Of a stretch of DNA of 23,491 nt, positions 1 to 8,555 are shown piece by piece (position 1 is the first letter of the stretch; every line of letters begins with the position of its first letter). The stretch spans positions 1 through 23,491 of the forward strand of contig NZ_JAFLSB010000025.1 in assembly GCF_022511165.1 (NCBI RefSeq), in the 5' to 3' direction. The notes under the pieces were generated by a model that was given only the letters and a program-made list of their open reading frames with translations, made no database searches and was not told where the DNA came from. The position numbers were made by a program, and so were the translations under genes. The stretch comes from Helicobacter sp. GTDB lineage: Bacteria > Campylobacterota > Campylobacteria > Campylobacterales > Helicobacteraceae.

Positions 1-1034
1 TAGAGTATTAAAACTTTATTAATAATTGGCAAAAGCTCACGCAAAATTGCCTCAATATCCTTATCTGCGTAACTATTATACACAAGAATCACCTGTTTTG
101 CGCCAAAATACTCTCTTAAAACCCTCGCCCCATCAAGATTATGCCCTACATCAAGCACAATATGAGTGCTCAATCTCTCACATCGCCCACGAAGTGAGAG
201 AGGATTGAGAGAAGTAAAATCAAAATACATTCCAAAATATTGCAAAACACGCATTGCGGTGTAAAGATTCTCGCATAAAAATGCTGCAAGCGCGTTTTTT
301 TTGCAATATTTTGTAAAATCCTCCACCTCATCACGCAAACGCTCTGCTGTATGTATATCCTGCCATAGTTCGCATTTAAGACTTTTTTGTTGAGCTATTT
401 CTTGGGCAAGATGTTCTACTTCTTTATCATTTTGCCTTGCTAGAATTACCTGCCCACTCATCGCTTTAAGCTTTGTAAGCGCAATTTCTTTAATACTTGA
501 GCCTAGCATCTCTTGATGATCTAATCCAATAAGTGTAAAAACACTCACATTTGCTTGTATAACAGAAGTAGAATCATACTCACCTCCCACTCCTGCTTCA
601 AACACAAGGTATTCATATTCCCTCGCAAGAAGCAGAGCAAGAAAAGTCGCATATTCAAAATAGCTTGCCTCACGCGCAAGAGGAATACTCCAAAGCTCTT
701 GATGGGCAGCTTCAAGCTCTTTTTGCTCTATATCACCTTGATAATCCTCTTTTACTATATAAAAGCGCTCATTAAATCCAAAAATATGCGGAGAGCTAAA
801 ATGCAAGACTTTCTTTTTGTGTTGGGCTAATCCCATAGTAATAAAGCGTCCGGTGCTACCCTTGCCATTTGTTCCCATAATATGTATCACCTTGCATTGC
901 TTACCAAAAACATTCTCAAAGCCGCATATTGGTGCAATGCCTTTATAGATTCTATGCACACGCATCACATCAAAGGGCGCATATTCTGCTCCCTTGCTTA
1001 AAAGCACCTCATCAAGCTTTGGTATATCTTTCAT
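1..1034 (-). CDS. folC: Bifunctional folylpolyglutamate/dihydrofolate synthase, 3' end cut by window
   Basis: Cytosolic Mur-ligase-like enzyme that adds glutamate to dihydropteroate or folates using ATP. About 344 codons are visible and the frame is still open at the left edge, so the C-terminus is missing. Motifs seen in the translation: the P-loop GTNGKGS at residues 54-60, the SSPHIFGFNERF substrate loop, FEAGVGGEYDSTSV, a GLDHQEMLG segment followed by TKLKAM, and the C-domain motif VLDVGHNLDGA. I chose the ATG at 1034. An in-frame ATG at 1067 overlaps the lptE stop as TGATG and would add 11 residues (MLLFYKHTRCA); neither start has a strong ribosome-binding site. It is the last visible gene of the leuS-lptE-folC unit, an order I recall from H. 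pylori. Identity is confident; the start is not. Confidence 0.93.
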   Translation of the reverse strand, partial: MKDIPKLDEVLLSKGAEYAPFDVMRVHRIYKGIAPICGFENVFGKQCKVIHIMGTNGKGSTGRFITMGLAQHKKKVLHFSSPHIFGFNERFYIVKEDYQGDIEQKELEAAHQELWSIPLAREASYFEYATFLALLLAREYEYLVFEAGVGGEYDSTSVIQANVSVFTLIGLDHQEMLGSSIKEIALTKLKAMSGQVILARQNDKEVEHLAQEIAQQKSLKCELWQDIHTAERLRDEVEDFTKYCKKNALAAFLCENLYTAMRVLQYFGMYFDFTSLNPLSLRGRCERLSTHIVLDVGHNLDGARVLREYFGAKQVILVYNSYADKDIEAILRELLPIINKVLIL

Positions 1035-1066
1035 CGCACATCTCGTATGCTTGTAAAATAATAACA

Positions 1067-1609
1067 TCACTCACGATTAAATTCCCCATAATATGCCACT
1101 TGCGAGATAAATTTTTCCAAAGCCATATTGGCTGCGTTGTTGATTGATTCCAAACGATATTGATCAAGCACGATAGTAGAGGTAAAGTCCGCACTATAAT
1201 CATAATATCCCGTATTGGTTACATCAAAACTCACCCCACTTGTGTTTTCAAAATGAATATCTAGGGTAATATGGGTGCGATAATAGCTCACAAAACCTTG
1301 TTGATTATACGCCACAGGTGCTTGTATAATCTCTCTTACATTAATGTGTAAAAAACTCTGCGCCTCTTGCTTACTCTTTAGCTTACTCCCAAATCGCTTA
1401 ATCACGGCGTTATTGACTGCATCTTTAATATTCGTACCAGATTCAGGCACAGAGGGATTTACCGCTATATCTACGCACACGCCATCATTAAAAATACTTC
1501 GCGCATAATAGCTCACAGGCTGATAGCCACAACCCACAAAAAGCCATATAAGCCCTAAATAAAGGCTATGGTGCATATATTTGACACATAAAGAGCCAAA
1601 AAACCTCAT
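1067..1609 (-). CDS. lptE: LPS-assembly lipoprotein LptE-like
   Basis: 180-aa predicted lipoprotein. A hydrophobic signal segment ends in a lipobox, LFVGC, with the acylated Cys at residue 27, followed by GYQP, the usual opening of the LptE/RlpB fold. An internal Met12 (MHHSLYLG) would give a more typical signal-peptide length. The mature part is a short alpha/beta domain without catalytic motifs. In known systems LptE plugs the LptD barrel in the outer membrane and helps place lipopolysaccharide on the surface. The ATG overlaps the leuS stop as TAATG (1607-1611), so translation is probably coupled. The place between leuS and folC matches my recollection of H. pylori (HP1546). The LptE name rests on size, lipobox and position more than on strong sequence identity. 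Confidence 0.75.
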   Translation of the reverse strand: MRFFGSLCVKYMHHSLYLGLIWLFVGCGYQPVSYYARSIFNDGVCVDIAVNPSVPESGTNIKDAVNNAVIKRFGSKLKSKQEAQSFLHINVREIIQAPVAYNQQGFVSYYRTHITLDIHFENTSGVSFDVTNTGYYDYSADFTSTIVLDQYRLESINNAANMALEKFISQVAYYGEFNRE

Positions 1610-4110
1610 TATTTCACCACAAGATTCACAAGTTTATTTGGCACAACAATTTCTTTAAGAATCTGCACATCTATGAGCCATTTTTCTACACTTTGCTTTG
1701 CTTGAATAATAATTTCTTCTTGAGTTAAACTAAGAGGTATCTCTATTTCTGCGCGTTTTTTGCCATTAATTGTAATGGCATACATAACTACTTCTTTATG
1801 CAGAGCATTCTCATCAATGGCAATAGGTGCAAAATTTGCGAGTTTAAAATATCGCTCACTCAATTCCCAACAAATATGAGGCACAATAGGCTCTAAAATA
1901 TGAAGCAAAACAAAATACCCCTCACTCCATACCTGCGCATTTTGCTGCTCACTTAGGGCATTAAAAGCCTCCATAGCCGCAGCAATAAGGGTATTAAAAG
2001 GATAACCTGCTTGCTTTTTGCTAAAAATATCATTACTTTTTTGCAATGCCTCATACACCTTTTGACGCGCATATTGCTCATTTTTAGCAAGATTTTGATG
2101 TGCGATGTTAGGCAATTTTTCACAAGGGCTTATATACTCTGCTCTCTCCCACAACCGCCTTAAGAATCTATACGCTCCCTCCAATGCGCTATCATTCCAT
2201 TCAAGCTCACGTATAGGTGGAGCAGCAAAAAGCACAAATAATCGCGCACTATCTGCACCAAAACGCGCAATAATATCATTTGGATTAACAACATTGCCCT
2301 TGCTTTTTGACATTTTTGCACCATTTTTAAGCACCATACCTTGCGTGAGGAGATTTTTAAAAGGCTCATCAATCTCTATATAGCCCAAATCACGCAAGAC
2401 TTTTGTAAAAAATCGTGCATACAAAAGGTGCAAAATCGCGTGTTCGATGCCACCCACATATTCATCGACATTGAGCCAATATCTCAAATGCTCTTTGTCA
2501 AAGGGCTTTTGCGCCCACATCGCAGAGGGAGTAGTATAGCGCAAAAAATACCAACTTGATTGCACAAAAGTATCCATTGTATCACTCTCTCTTAGGGCTT
2601 TTTGCCCACATTTTGGACATACACAATGCTTCCAAGTAGGGTGCTTATCTAGGGGATTCCCCTCGCCATCAATCACTACATCAAAAGGCAAAGTGATAGG
2701 AAGATTTGCAATTTTTTCAGGCACAATCCCACAGGATTGACAATGCACCATAGGAATAGGTGCGCCCCAATATCTCTGCCTTGATACACCCCAATCACGC
2801 AAACGATACATAATCACGCCTTTACCCCTACCCTCTTTCTCAAAAAGTGCAATAATGCGCTCTTTTGCCTCATTACTGCTTAGTCCATTAAACTCTCCAC
2901 TATTAATGAGATAGCCCTCTTCTGTATCTACCACCTCTTCTTGTGCCAAACTTGAATCTTGCATAGAGTTAGCATCTTGCTTTGTTTTTGATAGCACACA
3001 TTTGAGGGGAAGATGATAGGTTTTTGCAAACTCAAAATCACGCTCATCGTGCATTGGCACACTCATCACTGCCCCGCTCCCATATTCCATAAGCACAAAA
3101 TTTGCCACCCATACAGGGAGTTTTTCATTTGTGAGTGGGTGAATCACCGATATACCCAAATCAAAACCCACCTTATCTTTTTGCGCTCTCTCTCTTGCAT
3201 TGGTATTTTGAATGGCTTGAATAGATTCTATGAGTTTAGGATTTAGAGCATTATGAGCAATGAGTACCTTAATAATAGGGTGTTCAGGCGCAAGGGCACA
3301 ATAAGTAACACCAAAAATCGTATCTGCGCGTGTGGTAAAAACCTCAAAATGCGTTATTTCCCCACCTAATTTTTGCTTTGAATCTTCACTTAACTCAAAA
3401 GCAAAGCTTAAGCCTTTTGATTTGCCTATCCAATTTTTTTGCATAATCAGCACTTGCGGAGACCAATGCCCCTCTAGTTTGTCCAAACACGCAAGAAGCT
3501 CATCGGCATAATCTGTGATTTTGATGTAGTATTGAAACATTTGCTTTTGCACCACAGGCGTATCACAACGCCAACATTTCCCCTCAATCACTTGCTCATT
3601 TGCTAAAATCGTTTGATCCTTTGGACACCAATTCAAGTAGGCTTCTTTGCGATAAATTAAGCCCTTTTCCCACATTTTAATAAAAAATTCCTGCTCAAAG
3701 CGCGTATAAAGCGGGTCGCTTGTAGCAAACTCTCTCTCTTGCGAGAAACTAAGCCCAAGCGAAGTAAGCTCTTTTTTCATTGCATCAATATTACTATAAG
3801 TCCAAGTTTTAGGGTGGCTTTTGTGCTTAATAGCGGCATTTTCAGCAGGCATACCAAAGGCGTCCCAGCCCATAGGGTGAAGCACATTATAGTCATTTTT
3901 ACGATAATATCGCGCAATTGCATCGCCGATACAATAATTTCTCACATGCCCCATATGAATTGCTCCACTTGGATAAGGAAACATACTTAAAATATATTTT
4001 TTAGGCTTTTTTGAATCTATCCCCAAAGGCTCAAAGCTCTTATGCTCCTGCCAATAGCTCTGCCATTTAGATTCTATTGCTTTGGGATTATATTCAGATA
4101 TATCTGCCAT
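1609..4110 (-). CDS. leuS: Leucyl-tRNA synthetase
   Basis: Class I aminoacyl-tRNA synthetase that charges tRNA-Leu with leucine; 833 aa, a normal bacterial length. The HIGH-type motif is HMGH at residues 52-55 (context YPSGAIHMGHVRNY) and the KMSKS loop is at 599-603. Between them lie a zinc-binding-type segment (WCPKDQ...CWRC), the CP1 editing domain with the threonine-rich TTRADTIFGV motif, and the catalytic-core VGGIEHAILHLLYARF segment. The C-terminal part carries the anticodon-binding helices and a small terminal domain. The ATG at 4110 lies about 32 nt downstream of a TATAAT box on the same strand. It is the first gene of the leuS-lptE-folC run and diverges from flhA. The frame is intact and nothing looks broken. 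Confidence 0.98.
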   Translation of the reverse strand: MADISEYNPKAIESKWQSYWQEHKSFEPLGIDSKKPKKYILSMFPYPSGAIHMGHVRNYCIGDAIARYYRKNDYNVLHPMGWDAFGMPAENAAIKHKSHPKTWTYSNIDAMKKELTSLGLSFSQEREFATSDPLYTRFEQEFFIKMWEKGLIYRKEAYLNWCPKDQTILANEQVIEGKCWRCDTPVVQKQMFQYYIKITDYADELLACLDKLEGHWSPQVLIMQKNWIGKSKGLSFAFELSEDSKQKLGGEITHFEVFTTRADTIFGVTYCALAPEHPIIKVLIAHNALNPKLIESIQAIQNTNARERAQKDKVGFDLGISVIHPLTNEKLPVWVANFVLMEYGSGAVMSVPMHDERDFEFAKTYHLPLKCVLSKTKQDANSMQDSSLAQEEVVDTEEGYLINSGEFNGLSSNEAKERIIALFEKEGRGKGVIMYRLRDWGVSRQRYWGAPIPMVHCQSCGIVPEKIANLPITLPFDVVIDGEGNPLDKHPTWKHCVCPKCGQKALRESDTMDTFVQSSWYFLRYTTPSAMWAQKPFDKEHLRYWLNVDEYVGGIEHAILHLLYARFFTKVLRDLGYIEIDEPFKNLLTQGMVLKNGAKMSKSKGNVVNPNDIIARFGADSARLFVLFAAPPIRELEWNDSALEGAYRFLRRLWERAEYISPCEKLPNIAHQNLAKNEQYARQKVYEALQKSNDIFSKKQAGYPFNTLIAAAMEAFNALSEQQNAQVWSEGYFVLLHILEPIVPHICWELSERYFKLANFAPIAIDENALHKEVVMYAITINGKKRAEIEIPLSLTQEEIIIQAKQSVEKWLIDVQILKEIVVPNKLVNLVVK

Positions 4111-4142
4111 TTTTTTGCTCGCTTATATGGAATGAAAGGGGC

Positions 4143-4148
4143 ATTATA
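4143..4148 (-). promoter_or_regulatory. Putative -10 box of leuS-lptE-folC
   Basis: Minus-strand TATAAT, followed directly by GCCCC. Transcription would start about 7 nt downstream, leaving roughly 25 nt before the leuS ATG. No TTGACA-like -35 box is seen at 17 nt, as is common in Helicobacter vegetative promoters. Confidence 0.6.
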
Positions 4149-4204
4149 GGGAAAAAACTTAAACTAAGAGGCTACTTCACTTTTTTAGCATTTACCTTCT
4201 AATG

Positions 4205-4231
4205 TATAATATTAATAATTCTTGCTACAAT
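4205..4231 (+). promoter_or_regulatory. Candidate -10 boxes upstream of flhA
   Basis: Two plus-strand matches lie in the leuS-flhA divergent region: TATAAT at 4205-4210 and TACAAT at 4226-4231. The second has the better distance to the flhA start (about 50 nt of leader). No sigma-54 or sigma-28 consensus was recognised. Which box is used cannot be told from sequence. Confidence 0.4.
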
Positions 4232-4270
4232 GCTATGTTTAGATTCCATAAAAATATCTATGTATCGTGT

Positions 4271-4279
4271 AAAGGGGAG
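4271..4279 (+). promoter_or_regulatory. Ribosome-binding site fixing the TTG start of flhA
   Basis: AAAGGGGAG lies 5 nt before the TTG at 4285. No ATG is as well placed, so this site decides in favour of a TTG initiation codon. Confidence 0.7.
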
Positions 4280-4284
4280 CACAC

Positions 4285-6495
4285 TTGACATTTAATGCAA
4301 CAAAGATTCTTAATCAAACTCTCCCATTCTTAAAAAATTTCTCTCAAAGCAAGGAGATGATTGTTATCATCTTCATTATGCTTATTGTAAGCATTATCGT
4401 AGTGCCACTACCTAGTGAAATGCTTGATTTTTTATTAAGTATTTCTATTGCTCTTTCTTTGCTGATTATTTTTATCACGCTCTATGTGGATAAAGCCACA
4501 GAATTTTCAGCATTTCCTACGATTTTGCTTATTGTAACACTCTATCGTTTAGCCCTTAATGTCGCTACTACGCGTATGATTTTAAGCGAAGGGCATAATG
4601 GCGTAGAGGCTGTGAGTAGCATTGTAGCGGCATTTGGACACTTTGTCGTGGGGGGGAATTATGTAATTGGGATTATTGTCTTTACGATTCTTGTGATTGT
4701 GAATCTTATCGTTATTACCAATGGTTCTACGCGTGTAACAGAAGTGCGTGCAAGATTCACTCTTGATGCGATGCCGGGAAAACAAATGGCAATTGATGCG
4801 GATTTAAATGCCGGGTTGATTGGGCAAGAAGAAGCCCAAAAAAGACGAGATGCCCTCGCTCAAGAAGCAGACTTTTATGGCACAATGGACGGAGCGAGTA
4901 AGTTTGTCAAGGGCGATGCAATCGCCTCTATCATCATCACTATTGTAAATATCATCGGCGGATTCCTTATTGGCGTATTTGAACACGGAATGAGCGTGAA
5001 GCAAAGTGCGGAAACCTTTACTATTCTTACTATCGGCGATGGGCTTGTGGGGCAGATTCCAGCGTTGATTGTCGCCACAGCCACAGGTATCATTACTACA
5101 CGTGCGGCAAAAAGCTCACAAACCAACTTTGCCGGAGATATTATCACACAAATTGCAAGTAGTGGCAAGATTTTGAGCATTGTGGGCTTTATCCTTGTCC
5201 TTTTTGCACTTGTTCCCGGACTTCCTGCTTCTCTTGGCTTTGTTGGTGCATTTTTCTTTCTTGTTGCTTATCTCACAAGCCGAGAGGATTTAAGCAGTAT
5301 ATTCTCTTTTGTAGAAAATTGGATTAATAAAAAGACTTCTTCAAGTGCGAGTAGCTCCGCTGAAAATAAAGAACGCGAGAATATAGATATATCCCAACAC
5401 AAAGCCCCAAGGGTGCAAAAAACCGAAGAGGAAATTAAAAAAGAAGAAGAAAATAATATCAATGAAGCCCTTAAAGTGGAGACTTTGGAGATTTATTTGG
5501 GATATGAGCTTATCCGCCTTGCTGATGTGAAGCAAAATGGAGATTTACTTGAAAGAATCCGCGCTATGCGTAAAAATATCGCTGCAGATTACGGATTCCT
5601 CGTGCCACAGATTCGTATTAAAGATAATATAACGATGCAGCCAACAGATTATGCTATCCTTCTTAAAGGCACAAAAATCGGCGGTGGCTCGGTAATGCCT
5701 AATAAATTTTTAGCAATGGATGCAGGTATGGTAGCCCAGCCTATTGAAGGGATTCCCACAAAAGAACCTGCCTTTGGTATGGACGCTTTATGGATAGACC
5801 CTAAAGACAGAGAGGAAGCGTTGATTCAAGGTTATAATATCATTGACCCCTCAACGATTATTATCACGCATTTAACCGAGCTTATCAAAAACTATGCTGA
5901 AGATTTCATTACGCGTGATGAAGTCAAAATGCTTATGGATAAGCACGCACAAAACTTCCCAGTAGTGGTTGGCGAAGCTTCTAAGATTCCTATGAGTACC
6001 ATTTTGCATGTATTGCGCGATTTGCTACACGAACATATTCCTATCAAAGATTTGCCTACGATTTTAGAAACTATCATCGATACCTATCCTGTCTTACAAA
6101 ATGATACTGAAAGTATCGTAGAACAGGTGCGTGCGCGCCTCTCTCGCACAATTACAGATATTTTTAAGGGGCGAGAAGATACCTTAAAAATCTGCACAAT
6201 GTCCCTTGCCACAGAACAATATTTGGTTGATAGGCTTAAAGAGCAGCCAAATGGCAAAACTTTTGTGCTACACTCCAATGATGTGCAAAAGCTCACCCAA
6301 GCCATAGAAGAAGAAAATTTAAGGATTCTTCAACAAAAAAATGTAACGCCTATTTTGTTTGTGGATTATAGAATCCGCAAGCCTTTAGCAAAACTCCTTG
6401 AATCATTTAACATCAAAAATACTGTTCTAGGACAAGCCGAAGTTGATCCGCGTGTGGCATTTGAGGTGCTAGGCACGATTGATATACAATTTTAA
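4285..6495 (+). CDS. flhA: Flagellar type III export gate protein FlhA
   Basis: 736-aa FHIPEP-family protein, a normal length. It forms the cytoplasmic ring and part of the proton-driven export gate of the flagellar type III secretion system. The N-terminal ~340 residues hold about eight hydrophobic segments. The family signature LYRLALNVATTRMIL is present, followed by VTNGSTRVTEVRARF and LDAMPGKQMAIDADLNAG. A charged linker (E/K-rich, about residues 350-395) leads to the cytoplasmic domain, with IPTKEPAFGMDALWI and VEQVRARLSRTITD. The start is TTG with a strong ribosome-binding site 5 nt upstream. It diverges from leuS and heads a dense plus-strand run; the following DHH gene starts 11 nt after its stop. 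flhA followed by a DHH phosphoesterase is also the order I recall in H. pylori (HP1041-HP1042). Confidence 0.98.
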   Translation: MTFNATKILNQTLPFLKNFSQSKEMIVIIFIMLIVSIIVVPLPSEMLDFLLSISIALSLLIIFITLYVDKATEFSAFPTILLIVTLYRLALNVATTRMILSEGHNGVEAVSSIVAAFGHFVVGGNYVIGIIVFTILVIVNLIVITNGSTRVTEVRARFTLDAMPGKQMAIDADLNAGLIGQEEAQKRRDALAQEADFYGTMDGASKFVKGDAIASIIITIVNIIGGFLIGVFEHGMSVKQSAETFTILTIGDGLVGQIPALIVATATGIITTRAAKSSQTNFAGDIITQIASSGKILSIVGFILVLFALVPGLPASLGFVGAFFFLVAYLTSREDLSSIFSFVENWINKKTSSSASSSAENKERENIDISQHKAPRVQKTEEEIKKEEENNINEALKVETLEIYLGYELIRLADVKQNGDLLERIRAMRKNIAADYGFLVPQIRIKDNITMQPTDYAILLKGTKIGGGSVMPNKFLAMDAGMVAQPIEGIPTKEPAFGMDALWIDPKDREEALIQGYNIIDPSTIIITHLTELIKNYAEDFITRDEVKMLMDKHAQNFPVVVGEASKIPMSTILHVLRDLLHEHIPIKDLPTILETIIDTYPVLQNDTESIVEQVRARLSRTITDIFKGREDTLKICTMSLATEQYLVDRLKEQPNGKTFVLHSNDVQKLTQAIEEENLRILQQKNVTPILFVDYRIRKPLAKLLESFNIKNTVLGQAEVDPRVAFEVLGTIDIQF

Positions 6496-6506
6496 GGACA
6501 AATGCA

Positions 6507-7637
6507 ATGAAGGTTTTTCATCTCTCTCACACTGATTTAGATGGCTATGGTTGCCAATTTATTGCTAAAGAATTTTTTTCTCATATTGTTTTTTATAATG
6601 CCAACTATGGCAAAGAAGTGCTTGTAAGATTGCATCACATACTTGATACAATTACCCACTCTGATATGCAAGATGCTCAATCTCTCCTGAATGCAAAATT
6701 TGGCAAAGCACCTAAAAATACACAAAAAGATGAAAGAGCAAAAGAAAAATATTTGATTTTTATTACTGATTTGAATCTCACCTTAAACGAGGCAAACTGC
6801 CTCCACCAACGCATAGGGGAGCTTAAAATCGCAGGTTTTGATGTAGATGTTTTATTGCTTGATCATCATATTAGCGGACAAGAATGCGCGAATAAATATC
6901 AATGGTATCAGCTTGATGCAACGCGTTGTGCTTCTCAAATCACTTTTGATACATTAAGCAAACTCTATCCTATGCTTAATCCTGCGCGACTAGAGTGGAT
7001 TTCTCATCTTACTCATATGATTAATTCTGTGGATATTTGGCTTGAAGATGGCTATAAATTTGATTTTGGTAAGGTTGCTATGAATGCAATTAGTGGCAGC
7101 TCCGAACTCAATCGTTTTATGTTTGAAAATGAGCATAGAGAATATAAATTTGCCCTCATAGAATCAATGCAAGATTTTTTAGAATCCCCAGAGGGCGAAG
7201 TGGCTTTTGATAATGCGCTCTATGGCATTAAAAAGCGTGTTCTAGGAGGTGACCCGCAAAAGCAAACAATGGATACTATCATCTCTCACGCACAAGTGAA
7301 ACTTTTAAGTGCTAAAAAAGAATCTTGCACAATCACTTATAATGACAAGAAAGGTTTTTTAAGCTATTCTATGGGAGGGATAAGTGTTTTAGCAAATCTT
7401 TTTTTGCGACTAAATCCTGAATATGATTTTTATATTGATGTCAATCCTCGTGGCAATGTCTCCTTGCGTGCAAATGGAAATTGTGATGTAAGCCTTATGA
7501 GTAAGGAATGTTTTAATGGTGGAGGACATAAAAACGCTTCTGGTGGAAAAATTGAGGGTTTCAAGGAGAGTTTTGCCTATGCAGATATTAAAACACAAGT
7601 TCAGCACATACTCAATCAAGCTAAGGAGGTTTTATGA
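6507..7637 (+). CDS. DHH/DHHA1-family phosphoesterase
   Basis: 376-aa protein of the DHH superfamily, which includes RecJ, nanoRNase/pAp phosphatase NrnA and cyclic-dinucleotide phosphodiesterases. Metal-binding motifs are visible: HTDLDG at residues 8-13, ITDLN with Asp88, the eponymous DHH at 119-121 (LLLDHHISG), and the DHHA1 substrate loop NGGGHKNASGG from residue 337. No membrane segment and no GGDEF or PAS domain is seen, so it is a short cytosolic form, nearer to NrnA-like oligonucleotide or pAp hydrolases than to GdpP. The exact substrate cannot be assigned. It starts 11 nt after flhA and its stop overlaps the next ATG by 4 nt (ATGA). Confidence 0.9.
   Translation: MKVFHLSHTDLDGYGCQFIAKEFFSHIVFYNANYGKEVLVRLHHILDTITHSDMQDAQSLLNAKFGKAPKNTQKDERAKEKYLIFITDLNLTLNEANCLHQRIGELKIAGFDVDVLLLDHHISGQECANKYQWYQLDATRCASQITFDTLSKLYPMLNPARLEWISHLTHMINSVDIWLEDGYKFDFGKVAMNAISGSSELNRFMFENEHREYKFALIESMQDFLESPEGEVAFDNALYGIKKRVLGGDPQKQTMDTIISHAQVKLLSAKKESCTITYNDKKGFLSYSMGGISVLANLFLRLNPEYDFYIDVNPRGNVSLRANGNCDVSLMSKECFNGGGHKNASGGKIEGFKESFAYADIKTQVQHILNQAKEVL
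7623..7629 (+). promoter_or_regulatory. Strong ribosome-binding site inside the DHH gene
   Basis: AAGGAGG lies within the last codons of the DHH gene, 4 nt before the ATG at 7634. It strongly supports translation of the small downstream ORF. Confidence 0.8.
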
Positions 7638-7897
7638 GTATTAATGAAAATATCAATGATGAACTCACGCTTGAGATGAGCCTTGAAGAAATGGCATTAG
7701 AAGTCATTGATATGCTAGGTGTTGCATTGATTTTTGCTGGAGCAAAAAAGGAGCATATCCAAAAGCTTATTGAATGCTATTCTTCACAAATGGATAAATT
7801 CTATGAATCCCTACCCGAAGATGCACCCTATGGACGAGATGAAATAGTGGAGATTATCAAATCTCTTAAGAGTGATTACCCACATTTTTTTAACTGA
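7634..7897 (+). CDS. Small acidic protein of unknown function
   Basis: 87-aa ORF that I cannot assign to a family. It is acidic and looks largely helical: residues 1-25 are rich in Glu, Asp and Asn, followed by a short hydrophobic helix (ALEVIDMLGVALIFAGA) that seems too mixed for a firm membrane call, then a charged helix and a short C-terminal SDYPHFFN. No cysteine pair or catalytic motif is visible. Support for coding comes from a near-perfect ribosome-binding site 4 nt upstream, an ATGA overlap with the DHH gene, and a stop that lies 1 nt before the purN ATG. The arrangement suggests co-translation with both neighbours. It could be a small partner or regulator of the DHH enzyme, but that is only inference. 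Confidence 0.8.
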   Translation: MSINENINDELTLEMSLEEMALEVIDMLGVALIFAGAKKEHIQKLIECYSSQMDKFYESLPEDAPYGRDEIVEIIKSLKSDYPHFFN

Positions 7898-7898
7898 T

Positions 7899-8555
7899 AT
7901 GGCTAAACTCATTCGCTGCGCAATCCTTTTTAGTGGTAATGGAAGCAATATGCAGCATCTTGTAGAAACCTTGCATCATCAAAGATTCTATACAGCAAAG
8001 CAAGAAGAAGTAATGCTTGATATTGCCCTCACTTTATGTAATAATCCTACTGCCTATGGCATTACACGCGCGCAAAAGCTAGGTATAAAATGCCAAATAC
8101 TTCCGCATAAAAATTTCGCCTCAAGAGAGGCTTTTGATGAAGCAATGGCGCAATCTTTATGCGCACATCATATTGAGTATATCTTTTTAGCAGGGTTTAT
8201 GCGCATTCTCACCCCTGCCTTTATACAAAAATTTTCTATCATCAATATCCACCCTTCATTTTTGCCCGAGCATAAGGGCGCACAGGGTATCAAAGATAGC
8301 TTTTATTCTCACGCGCATTATGGTGGCGTGAGTGTGCATTGGGTGAGTGAAGAGCTTGATAGTGGCGAAATTATCTTGCAAGAAAAAGTTGCAAAAATCC
8401 CAAATGAGAGTTTAGAGGATTTTGAGCGCAGAATCCACGAATGTGAGTATGCCCTCTATCCTCGCGCGATTTTATACGCCCTTGGATTACATAAAGCAGA
8501 TTCTAGCCTCTCTTACACCACTTCTACTTCTTTTGCAAAGGATATAAATGGGTAG
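7899..8555 (+). CDS. purN: Phosphoribosylglycinamide formyltransferase
   Basis: 218-aa GAR transformylase that moves the formyl group of 10-formyl-THF to GAR in purine synthesis. The phosphate loop FSGNGSNMQ is near the N-terminus, and the catalytic triad expected from E. coli PurN is present as Asn116 and His118 (INIHPSFLP) and Asp154 (EELDSGEII). HKGAQGIKDSF and GVSVHWV also fit the family. The C-terminus carries about 17 residues beyond the usual end, Ser/Thr-rich. I prefer the ATG at 7899, one nt after the upstream stop, because PurN homologues begin close to this point; a GTG at 7872 would add nine residues overlapping the preceding gene. No clear ribosome-binding site precedes either start, so coupling to upstream translation is likely. 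Confidence 0.93.
   Translation: MAKLIRCAILFSGNGSNMQHLVETLHHQRFYTAKQEEVMLDIALTLCNNPTAYGITRAQKLGIKCQILPHKNFASREAFDEAMAQSLCAHHIEYIFLAGFMRILTPAFIQKFSIINIHPSFLPEHKGAQGIKDSFYSHAHYGGVSVHWVSEELDSGEIILQEKVAKIPNESLEDFERRIHECEYALYPRAILYALGLHKADSSLSYTTSTSFAKDING

Noticed and set aside
4111..4284. Sigma-54 or sigma-28 promoter for flhA
   Set aside because: No GG-N10-GC or CGAT-type element at proper spacing was seen; only vegetative-type -10 boxes are present.
7872..7898. GTG start for purN
   Set aside because: It has no spaced ribosome-binding site and codes for nine residues not expected in PurN; the ATG at 7899 fits the family.
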